This document shows positions 57,271-64,000 of a stretch of 64,000 nucleotides of DNA, one piece after another. The stretch is from Gammaproteobacteria bacterium (GTDB taxonomy: Bacteria > Pseudomonadota > Gammaproteobacteria > JAJPIJ01). The notes under the pieces are model-generated. The model saw only the letters and a list, made by a program, of their open reading frames with translations. It did no database searches and was not told where the DNA came from. Position 1 is the first letter of the stretch; every line of letters begins with the position of its first letter. Position numbers and translations under genes: made by a program. Location: assembly GCA_021324815.1 (NCBI GenBank), contig JAJPIJ010000044.1, forward strand, positions 1 to 64,000, given 5' to 3'.

Positions 57271-58574
57271 GATTGATCTCCGGCGAAGTAATCCAGATTC
57301 ACACGATTCATCGCCGCGTCCCTGATCAAGTCCAGCCGTTTCATGCGGTTTTCCAGGTCCACGCGGCGCGCATCCAATACCGCGCCGAGCGCCCCCTGGC
57401 CGGCCTGCCAGGCCAGGCGCGCGGCCTCGATGCGTTGCGCGCCATGCGGCAGAATTTCCCGGTCATAGCGCGTGATGCGTTCCTGCAGGTGCCGCCAGTT
57501 GACGAGACTCTGGCGCGCCTGCGCCTCCTCCCGCCGCCACAAATCCTCGCGCTCCTGTTCGGCGCGATCCTGCTCCTGGAGCCTGGCGGCGAGGCCGCGA
57601 TCCTGGCGGTTGGCGGTGAAAATCGGCAGGTCCATGGTAAATTGCACGCCGACGAAGTCGGAAAACTCCGGACGGTTGGCGTAATACATCTCCACGCTCC
57701 AGTCCGGCTTGTAATCCGCCCGCGCCAGGCGGACCTCGGAGCGCGCCACGTCGGAGCGCTTGGCCGCGGCGTTGAGCAGCGGATGCGAGCGCAGGCGGGC
57801 AAGCAGTTCATCGATGCCGGGCGGCGATCCCGACACCGGCGGATCGGCGCTGAGCGGGCGGGAGGCCGCATCGGCGCCGATCCAGCGTGACAGCGCATTG
57901 CGCGCCTGGTCCGCTTCCTGTTCCAGATCGGCGATCCGATCATGCGCCAGCTGCGCGTCGACGCGCGCGGCGAGCAGCTCGGCCTGGGTGGCCCGGGCCG
58001 TGCGGTAGGCGATCTCCACCTCCTGCGCCTGCAAGTCCGTTTCGCGGGCGGCGGCGCGCGCCAATTCCTCCGCGCGTTCCGCGCGCCACACCTCCAGCCA
58101 GGCGAGCGCCGTGTCGCGCCGCACCGACAGCCGGGACGCGGCCAGTTCCTGCTCGGCCACTTCCGATTCGAGTTCGCCGCGTTCACCGCGCAGCCGGCGC
58201 TTCTCGGCGCGGGGAAAATCCTGCATCACGCCGATCTTGTACATGGTGAAATCATCCCTGCTGAGCGAGAAGGCCTCCCTCGTATCGACGGGAAGGTCCT
58301 GGACACCGACGGAAAGTTTGGGATCGGGAAGCTGGGCGGCGGCTATCGCGTTCTCGCGGGCCGCTGACACCGCGTCGGTTTGCGCGCGCAGCAAGGGCTG
58401 GTGTTCCAGCGCGAGATCGATCGCCTCCTCCATGCCGAGGGGCCGGCCGACGGGTCCCGTGTTCGACGCCGCGACTGCCGTCGCCGGGAAGTCAGGCGCC
58501 GCCTGTGACGGCGGCTGCCACAGAACCAGACAGATGAAGCAAAAACCGGTGATGAACCGGAAAAATCTGACCAT
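57267..58574 (-). CDS. cusC: CusC/TolC-type outer-membrane efflux protein
   Basis: Outer-membrane channel of 435 aa completing the CusCBA pump. It has a signal peptide (FITGFCFICLVLWQPPSQAA), then two OEP repeats (about 50-240 and 255-430), each with long heptad-like helices (EEAIDLALEHQPLLRAQTDA; RADYKPDWSVEMYY). First gene of cusCBA, overlapping cusB by four bases. A small secreted protein gene lies 55 bases upstream on the same strand. Confidence 0.9.
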   Translation of the reverse strand: MVRFFRFITGFCFICLVLWQPPSQAAPDFPATAVAASNTGPVGRPLGMEEAIDLALEHQPLLRAQTDAVSAARENAIAAAQLPDPKLSVGVQDLPVDTREAFSLSRDDFTMYKIGVMQDFPRAEKRRLRGERGELESEVAEQELAASRLSVRRDTALAWLEVWRAERAEELARAAARETDLQAQEVEIAYRTARATQAELLAARVDAQLAHDRIADLEQEADQARNALSRWIGADAASRPLSADPPVSGSPPGIDELLARLRSHPLLNAAAKRSDVARSEVRLARADYKPDWSVEMYYANRPEFSDFVGVQFTMDLPIFTANRQDRGLAARLQEQDRAEQEREDLWRREEAQARQSLVNWRHLQERITRYDREILPHGAQRIEAARLAWQAGQGALGAVLDARRVDLENRMKRLDLIRDAAMNRVNLDYFAGDQS

Positions 58575-58629
58575 GACTGCTCTCCTCGAAAAAAAGAAAA
58601 AAACAAGCTGGGTCTTCGAGGGGCAGTGT

Positions 58630-59028
58630 TTAGATCAGCAGTACGCGATTGGCGAGTATGGACTCCAGTGGTGTGGGAGGCGATGCATCATAGGCAACGA
58701 GGGAACCCGGCTGGGTCGCCGGGAGTTCCCAAAGCGCGGCCATTGCAGAGACTGGCGCCGCAGCCGCAGATGGCGCGGACGTCATCTGCACCACCGCCGG
58801 CGAAACATCCGTACAGCCACAGGCCTGCGCGGTCACCTCGTGGCATGCGGGCCGGGGCGCGGACAGGCCGGCGTTCTTCAGGGGTTGATGCTGGCAATGC
58901 GACGATGCGGGGGCGGTGTTGGATGTGAACGTGCAAGACAGCACCGTAGCGGGCAGCCATGCCGCCGCCACGGCCACCAGCAATGGCATGACCACCCACC
59001 TTCTGTTACGCAGTAAACGACGCCACAT
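58630..59028 (-). CDS. small secreted Cys-containing protein upstream of cusCBA
   Basis: A 132-aa protein with a basic N-terminus and a hydrophobic signal or anchor (WVVMPLLVAVAAAWLPATVL), then a polar region with seven cysteines and several histidines (SHCQHQPLKN, RPACHEVTAQACGCTD) and an Ala/Pro-rich tail. Its place just before cusC, on the same strand, suggests a periplasmic metal-related role like CusF, but there is no CusF similarity. ATG 59028 has no clear ribosome site, and in-frame starts up to 59091 are possible. Not recognised. Confidence 0.5.
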   Translation of the reverse strand: MWRRLLRNRRWVVMPLLVAVAAAWLPATVLSCTFTSNTAPASSHCQHQPLKNAGLSAPRPACHEVTAQACGCTDVSPAVVQMTSAPSAAAAPVSAMAALWELPATQPGSLVAYDASPPTPLESILANRVLLI

Positions 59029-59105
59029 GTGGGAAAGTATACCGGTGGGGATCATCACGGGCAAATGCTCGTTTGACATGAAGAGCGGAAAGCCATCGGA
59101 AAAGT

Positions 59106-60197
59106 TCAATTGCCGTGACTGCCGGCCGCGGCCTTTCGCGACCATGGGGATTTGTGTTCCAGATACAAAATGAGCGCCAACAGCAGCAGATGCACCCACC
59201 ACAGGCCGATATAAGGGGACAACTCGCCGCGCTTGATGATGCCGCGCGAAATGCCAAGAAGGTTGCTGTAGGTGAAGTAAAGCAGGATGCCCGTGAGCAT
59301 CACCCCGTAGCGGTTTTCCCGTCCGCCGCGCCTGGCCAGCGCGACCGCCAGCATGGACAGCAGCATGACGATGATCGGCGTGGAGAAGCGCCATTCCAAT
59401 TCCGCCTGGTAGGCGAGATTGTCCGTGCCGGCCAGCAAGTCCGCCGTCGCCACCGCCTTGCTGCTCTCCACCTCCTGATCCCGGTCGTCGCGTTCTATCC
59501 GGACGCCGAATTTGTCATACCGCGTCACTTCGTAGTCGGCGCGACCGGGCACGCCTTCATAACGGCTGCCGCTGTTGAAGATCACGAAACGGTTGCCGGT
59601 CTTGTTTTCGACCGCGAGGTAGGCGCGATCGGCGGCGAGCACGGCCTCCTTGTTCTGAGCGCGGTTCTGCAGAAAGACGTTCTCCATGGTCTGCTTGTCG
59701 CCGGACAGCTTTTCGACATACAGCACGCGGTCGCCTTCGCTGAATTCCTTGAAGCGGCCGGGGGTGATGCCGGTGATGTCGGACTCCTCCTGCGCCTTCG
59801 CCTCCATTGCCTTCATCTTGCGCGTGGCCCAAGGGTTGCTCAGCAATGACATGGCCGCCAGCACCAGCGCCAGGACGATGGCGGAGCGGCGCACGGTGTC
59901 CCGCAGAAACGAAGCGCCGAGGCCGGCGCCGGCCATGGCGACAATTTCATTGTCCCGCTGCATGCGGCCCAGGGCCATGAGGATGGCCACGAAAAAGCAC
60001 AGCGGCGCCAGCAGCGTCAGGGATTGAAGGACAATCAGCGCCACCAGGGTCAGAATGGCGTCGGCGGTGATTTTCCCCGCCGCCGCCTGGGAGAGATAAT
60101 TGACCAGGCTGCGGCTGATGAAGATGAGCAGCAGCAGCGAGAATATTGCCGCAAAGACATGCAGGATTTCGCGGGTCAGGTAACGTCGCAGGATCAC
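59106..60197 (-). CDS. lptF: LptF, lipopolysaccharide export permease subunit
   Basis: Inner-membrane subunit of the Lpt ABC transporter that extracts LPS and passes it to LptC. The 363-aa protein opens MILRRYLTREILHVFAAIF, has three N-terminal membrane helices, a periplasmic beta-jellyroll (about 130-265, with GDRVLYVEKLSGD) and three C-terminal helices. It resembles LptF more than LptG. The usual downstream partner lptG is not here; the next minus-strand gene is the small secreted protein. Divergent from the GT2 gene. Confidence 0.9.
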   Translation of the reverse strand: MILRRYLTREILHVFAAIFSLLLLIFISRSLVNYLSQAAAGKITADAILTLVALIVLQSLTLLAPLCFFVAILMALGRMQRDNEIVAMAGAGLGASFLRDTVRRSAIVLALVLAAMSLLSNPWATRKMKAMEAKAQEESDITGITPGRFKEFSEGDRVLYVEKLSGDKQTMENVFLQNRAQNKEAVLAADRAYLAVENKTGNRFVIFNSGSRYEGVPGRADYEVTRYDKFGVRIERDDRDQEVESSKAVATADLLAGTDNLAYQAELEWRFSTPIIVMLLSMLAVALARRGGRENRYGVMLTGILLYFTYSNLLGISRGIIKRGELSPYIGLWWVHLLLLALILYLEHKSPWSRKAAAGSHGN

Positions 60198-60281
60198 GAG
60201 TCGGCCGGCGTTCGATGAGCGGTGCGGGTGGGATTTCGTTTAGAATAGCATTTTTTGAGCAGAGAAAGTCCCGCAATCCGC

Positions 60282-61025
60282 ATGGTCGAACCCTCCCAAT
60301 CCCGCGCCCAGCCGCTGAGCGTGGTGATCCCCGTACACAACGAGGCGGAATGCATCGGCACGTTGATCGGCGAAATAGAGCGCGCCCTCCCCGCCTCAGG
60401 GGGGGAAATCATCGTGGTGGACGACGCCAGCGACGACGCGACGCCGGACACACTGGAGCGATTGCGGCGGGACACGGCCGGCCGCGTGCGCGTGTTGCGC
60501 CATGACCGCCGGTACGGCCAGAGCGCGGCATTGCGCACCGGCATCACCGCCGCGCGCTACAATTTGATCGCGACGCTGGATGGCGACGGACAGAACGATC
60601 CCGCGGACATCCCCCGGCTGTTGTCGGCGTACGCGGCCGCGGCCGGGGGGGACGTCATGGTCTGCGGCCAGCGGCGGCGGCGACGGGATTCCTGGATCAA
60701 AAGATTCGCCTCGCGCGTCGCCAACGGCGTCCGCTCCAGGCTGCTGGGTGACGGCGTGCCGGACACCGGCTGCGGATTGAAGGTGTTTCCGCGCGATCTT
60801 TTTCTGCGCCTGCCCTGGTTTGACCACATGCACCGCTTCCTGCCGGCGCTGGTGCTGCGGGAGGGCGGCCGCGTGGAGAAGGTGGAGGTGAATCACCGGC
60901 CGCGGGCGGGCGGGCGCACCAAGTACGGCATACACAACAGGCTGTGGGCGGGGATTGTCGATTTGCTCGGCGTGCTGTGGTTGCAACGCCGCGGCAAGGC
61001 CACGCGCAGCCGGGAAATGGAGTGA
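60282..61025 (+). CDS. GT2 polyprenyl-phosphate glycosyltransferase (DPMS/ArnC-like)
   Basis: About 247 aa, a family 2 glycosyltransferase that would load a sugar on undecaprenyl phosphate. It has SVVIPVHNEAECIGTLIGEI, the metal-binding DGDGQNDPADIP, and the late RHRPRAGGRTKYGI-type motif (NHRPRAGGRTKYG) of the DPM1/ArnC group. No C-terminal membrane helices, unlike ArnC. The start could also be TTG 60255. It is the first gene of a three-gene operon with the LAB_N and GT39 genes, in which this enzyme would make the donor. Confidence 0.88.
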   Translation: MVEPSQSRAQPLSVVIPVHNEAECIGTLIGEIERALPASGGEIIVVDDASDDATPDTLERLRRDTAGRVRVLRHDRRYGQSAALRTGITAARYNLIATLDGDGQNDPADIPRLLSAYAAAAGGDVMVCGQRRRRRDSWIKRFASRVANGVRSRLLGDGVPDTGCGLKVFPRDLFLRLPWFDHMHRFLPALVLREGGRVEKVEVNHRPRAGGRTKYGIHNRLWAGIVDLLGVLWLQRRGKATRSREME

Positions 61026-61029
61026 CATC

Positions 61030-61365
61030 ATGAGCATGGACTACATCCTGGGGGTTCTGGGATTGCTGCATGACAAGTGCGGCAATCTTCTCACGGCGCG
61101 CGAGATCGCCTGGATCGTGATCGGTTTCGCGGGCCAGGCCTTCTTTTTCGCGCGCTTTCTGATTCAATGGCTGGTGAGCGAAAAGGCGAAGCGCAGCGTC
61201 GTGCCGACGGCGTTCTGGTATTTCAGCATCGGCGGCAGCGTCGTCCTGGTGGCCTATGCCCTGCATCGCGCCGATCCGGTGTTCATCCTCGGCCAGTCGC
61301 TGGGCTGTTTCATTTACCTGCGCAATCTGCAGCTCATCCATCGACAGCAGACGGCCGCCGGTTGA
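61030..61365 (+). CDS. lipid-A-biosynthesis N-terminal (LAB_N) domain membrane protein
   Basis: A 111-aa protein with three hydrophobic segments and the LAB_N pattern GFAGQAFFFARFLIQWLVSEK, then SVVPTAFWYFSIGGS. Its function is not well established, but it is repeatedly encoded between a GT2 donor synthase and an ArnT-like transferase, as here, suggesting a flippase or accessory role for lipid-linked sugar (inference). ATG 61030 lies four bases after the GT2 stop. Confidence 0.85.
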   Translation: MSMDYILGVLGLLHDKCGNLLTAREIAWIVIGFAGQAFFFARFLIQWLVSEKAKRSVVPTAFWYFSIGGSVVLVAYALHRADPVFILGQSLGCFIYLRNLQLIHRQQTAAG

Positions 61366-61372
61366 AAACATC

Positions 61373-63001
61373 ATGTCCCGTCCCGCCCTCATCCGTCCCG
61401 AACGCCGTCGTTGGATCGGCATGGCATTGTTGCTGCTGCTGGCGGCGCTGATCGGCGGCTCCTACAGCCTCAGCCCGCCGCCGGAAGGCCATGAAGCCTA
61501 TGTGCTGCAGACCACGCGTGAGATGGCGATGCGCCATGACTGGATCGTGCCCTATTTCAACGGCGCGCCGCGGCTCAACAAGCCGCCGCTCAATTACTGG
61601 CTGACCGGCGCCGCGATGACGCTCACCGGCGCCGTCGATGTCGCGCCGATCCACGGCCGCATCCCGTCCATCCTCGCCGGCGTGGGCCTCTGTCTGGTGA
61701 CCTTCTGGCTGGCGCGGACGCTTTTTGATCGGCGCACGGCGCTCCTGGCGTTTGTGATCATGGCCACCAGCGCCGGCTTTTATTCCTATGCACACGATGC
61801 CCGGCCGGACATGGTGTACGCGTTTTTCTGCGCACTCGGCTTTGCCAGCTTTCTGCATGCGCTTTATTCCCGTGACGATGCCGGCCGCTGGCCGTGGCTC
61901 ATGTGGCTGAGCTACGCGCTGGCCACCCTGTCCAAGGGTCCGCATGTGCCGGCCATGCTGTTGCTGGGACAGTTCTTGATTGCCCGCCGGCATGGCCTCG
62001 GCTGGCGGCAGGCGTCTTCGGCATTGAGGTTTTTCCCGGGCCTGCTGCTGTTGCTGTTGCTGACCGTCCCGTGGTGGTGGGTGCTGCATCACCGGCTGGG
62101 GGGGGCCGGACTGCGCGGCACGCAGCTGGGCGGCTCGCTGCTCGCGATTCACCCCCTGAACATGTTCGGGTTTTACTACTTCTACCGCACCTGGCAGTTG
62201 TGCCTGCCCTGGGTGGCGCTGTGGCCTTCCCTTCTCGCCCTCATGGCGTCATACAGGAACTGGACCGCGCCGGTGCGCGATTTGATGATATTAATCTTGA
62301 TCCCCGCGGTCCTGCTCGGCCTGGGCGCGCAGGCGCGCTGGTTTTACATGCTGCCCGTTTTCCCGGCCGTCATCACGCTCATGGCCCTGGCCGCGCAAAG
62401 GAGCTTCACCGCCGGCTGGCTGTGGAACCGTCATCAGTGGCTGGTGCCGGTGCACGCCGGATTCCTCGTGCTCGCGATGGCGGCGGCCTGGCGATATTCG
62501 CCGCTGATAAAGGCGCCGGACCAGCTGCCATTGTTAATCAACATCGGCGTGATCACGGGATTGGCGGCGTTGTGGCCGGCGCTTCGCCGCCGCTGCGCCG
62601 ATCCGCTGCTGGGCGTGCTCATCTGTGCGTTGATGTTCGCGAGCATCTATCTCAACCCCGGCCTGCAGCGGGTACTGTGGAGCCAGGAACGCTACGAGCG
62701 TGCGGAGCTGGCGCAGACCGCCGCCGCCGATGCCGCCGGTCACTATGTTCCGCTCATTTTCTGGGGGACCAATCCGGACGTTTATTCCTATTACTCGAAG
62801 AACGGCCCGGTGAAACTGGTGGGATCGGTGGAGGAAATCGGGCGATTCCTGTCTGAACGCAATCTGCGCGGCGCGGTGCTCATCCTGCTGACCGGCGACC
62901 TTGCCAAACTGCCGCCGCAATGGCATCCGCGCATCATCGCCGCCATTCCGGGCAAGCCCACCTATGCCACCACCGTGGTGCGTCTGCAGCCGCAACCTTG
63001 A
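61373..63001 (+). CDS. ArnT-like GT39/GT83 membrane glycosyltransferase
   Basis: A 542-aa polytopic enzyme of the ArnT/PMT superfamily that would transfer a sugar from undecaprenyl phosphate to lipid A or another envelope acceptor. The first periplasmic loop has [18 protein letters not shown] (the acidic residue here lies in an EGHE motif) and [16 protein letters not shown], followed by about eleven membrane helices and a soluble C-terminal region. ATG 61373 is seven bases after the LAB_N stop; a longer frame is out of register with it. The sugar is not predictable; no arnA/arnB genes are present. Confidence 0.88.
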   Translation: MSRPALIRPERRRWIGMALLLLLAALIGGSYSLSPPPEGHEAYVLQTTREMAMRHDWIVPYFNGAPRLNKPPLNYWLTGAAMTLTGAVDVAPIHGRIPSILAGVGLCLVTFWLARTLFDRRTALLAFVIMATSAGFYSYAHDARPDMVYAFFCALGFASFLHALYSRDDAGRWPWLMWLSYALATLSKGPHVPAMLLLGQFLIARRHGLGWRQASSALRFFPGLLLLLLLTVPWWWVLHHRLGGAGLRGTQLGGSLLAIHPLNMFGFYYFYRTWQLCLPWVALWPSLLALMASYRNWTAPVRDLMILILIPAVLLGLGAQARWFYMLPVFPAVITLMALAAQRSFTAGWLWNRHQWLVPVHAGFLVLAMAAAWRYSPLIKAPDQLPLLINIGVITGLAALWPALRRRCADPLLGVLICALMFASIYLNPGLQRVLWSQERYERAELAQTAAADAAGHYVPLIFWGTNPDVYSYYSKNGPVKLVGSVEEIGRFLSERNLRGAVLILLTGDLAKLPPQWHPRIIAAIPGKPTYATTVVRLQPQP

Positions 63002-64000
63002 ACCCGCGGGAAAGGACAAAACAACTGCAGGCGCTTTTGCAGGAGCGCATCCTCATCCTGGACGGCGCCATGGGCACCATGGTGCAGGCCTGCCGGCTGG
63101 GCGAGCAGGACTACCGCGGCGAACGCTTTTGCCGCTGGCATGGCAAGGACCTCAAGGGCGACAACGAGCTGCTGGCGCTGACCCGTCCCACGGTCATCGA
63201 GGACATTCATGTTTCATATCTGGAAGCCGGCGCCGACATCATCGAAACCAACACCTTCAACGCCACGGCCCTGTCGCAGCAGGAGTATTTTTTCAAGGGC
63301 CGGGAGGACGGGCGCAGGGATCAGGCCTATTTTGACGCGGTCTTGGACGATTCGTCGCTGAATGAACTGATTCGCGATCTAAATCTGGCCGCGGCCCGCG
63401 TCGCCCGCGCCGCCGCCGACGGGGTGGCGCGGAAAACCGGACGGCCGCGCTTCGTCGCCGGCGCCATCGGCCCCACGCCGGTCAGCGCCAGCACCGTCGT
63501 CGATGTCAATGACCCCGGCTTCCGCCCCATCCGCTTCGACCAGCTGCGCCGCGCCTATGCGGAGCAGGTGCGCTGGCTGATCGAGGGCGGCGTCGATTTG
63601 CTGCTGGTTGAGACCATATTCGACACGCTCAACGCCAAGGCGGGGTTGTTCGCCATCGAGGAAATCTTCGAGGCGTTGAACGTCCGCCTGCCGGTGATGA
63701 TCTCCGGCACGATCACCGATCGCGCCGGCCGCACCCTGAGCGGCCAGACCGTGGAGGCCTTCTGGAACTCGGTGCGTCACGCGCGGCCCTTGAGCATCGG
63801 CCTCAACTGTGCGCTAGGGCCGGACCTGATGCGCCCCTTCATCGAGGAACTGGCGCGCAAGGCGGATGCGTACGTGTGCGCGTACCCGAACGCCGGCCTG
63901 CCCGATCCGCTGCTGCCCACGGGCTTCCCCGAGACGCCGGAGACGCTGGCGCCGCAGTTGCAGGAATGGGCGGGCGCCGGCCTCCTCAACATCGTCGGCG
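62998..64000 (+). CDS. metH: MetH, cobalamin-dependent methionine synthase (5' part, cut by window end)
   Basis: Transfers methyl from methyltetrahydrofolate via cobalamin to homocysteine. About 334 N-terminal residues of an expected ~1200 are present, covering the homocysteine-binding barrel: [47 protein letters not shown] and the first zinc cysteine in [16 protein letters not shown]. The frame is open to the window edge. The likely start is TTG 62998, overlapping the preceding stop; no better ATG lies before the first conserved motif. Confidence 0.93.
   Translation, partial: MNPRERTKQLQALLQERILILDGAMGTMVQACRLGEQDYRGERFCRWHGKDLKGDNELLALTRPTVIEDIHVSYLEAGADIIETNTFNATALSQQEYFFKGREDGRRDQAYFDAVLDDSSLNELIRDLNLAAARVARAAADGVARKTGRPRFVAGAIGPTPVSASTVVDVNDPGFRPIRFDQLRRAYAEQVRWLIEGGVDLLLVETIFDTLNAKAGLFAIEEIFEALNVRLPVMISGTITDRAGRTLSGQTVEAFWNSVRHARPLSIGLNCALGPDLMRPFIEELARKADAYVCAYPNAGLPDPLLPTGFPETPETLAPQLQEWAGAGLLNIVG

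Overview
This window looks like a chromosome segment of a high-G+C gammaproteobacterium. The gene order matches, over long stretches, what I know of Pseudomonas and related orders: smc-zipA-ligA; nadB divergent from rpoE-rseA-rseB-mucD followed by lepA-lepB-DUF4845-rnc-era-recO-pdxJ-acpS; rne divergent from rluC, then sppA-maf-yceD-rpmF-plsX-fab-acpP-fabF-pabC-mltG-tmk-holB-pilZ-tatD. ZipA, QueF and the RseA/RseB pair also fit Gammaproteobacteria. The metal-resistance genes and FNR-like sites would suit a facultative environmental lineage, but I cannot name genus or species.

Region by region: 1-410 holds a G-rich palindromic repeat array. 418-2330 (minus) carries a DksA with an unusual basic tail, CysZ and QueF. 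2492-9116 (plus) has smc, zipA and ligA. 9117-12416 is a visibly lower-G+C island with a two-gene cassette: an unknown 197-aa protein and an SNF2 helicase fused to an Mrr-type nuclease. This is the best candidate here for an undescribed (probably defence) system. It is followed by a type II toxin-antitoxin pair with a palindromic operator. 13156-27568 returns to core genes: NAD synthesis, the sigma-E envelope-stress operon, translation and RNA processing, with an apparent frameshift in rnc. 27579-43830 covers RNase E, pseudouridine synthase, the whole fatty-acid synthesis cluster and a cell-wall/DNA-replication tail.

43882-59028 is a metal and stress accessory region, mostly on the minus strand. 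It contains a Met-rich periplasmic protein, a copper P-type ATPase operon that includes a lycopene-cyclase-like membrane protein, a minimal MerR operon without mercuric reductase, small Cys-rich secreted proteins and a CusCBA copper/silver efflux operon. Two genes here have FNR-type boxes at class II spacing. 59106-64000 has lptF, a three-gene lipid-linked glycosyl transfer operon (GT2, LAB_N protein, ArnT-like), and the start of metH, cut by the window edge.

A dispersed miniature inverted repeat (ends AAATCCCCC/GGGGGATTT) and a related G-rich palindromic repeat appear at four places. One copy lies in frame inside cusA, and an array forms the whole C-terminal tail of cusB. Two genes (rnc and a DUF2231 gene) carry single frame breaks that may be real or sequencing errors. 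No tRNA, rRNA, CRISPR array or complete insertion sequence was seen.
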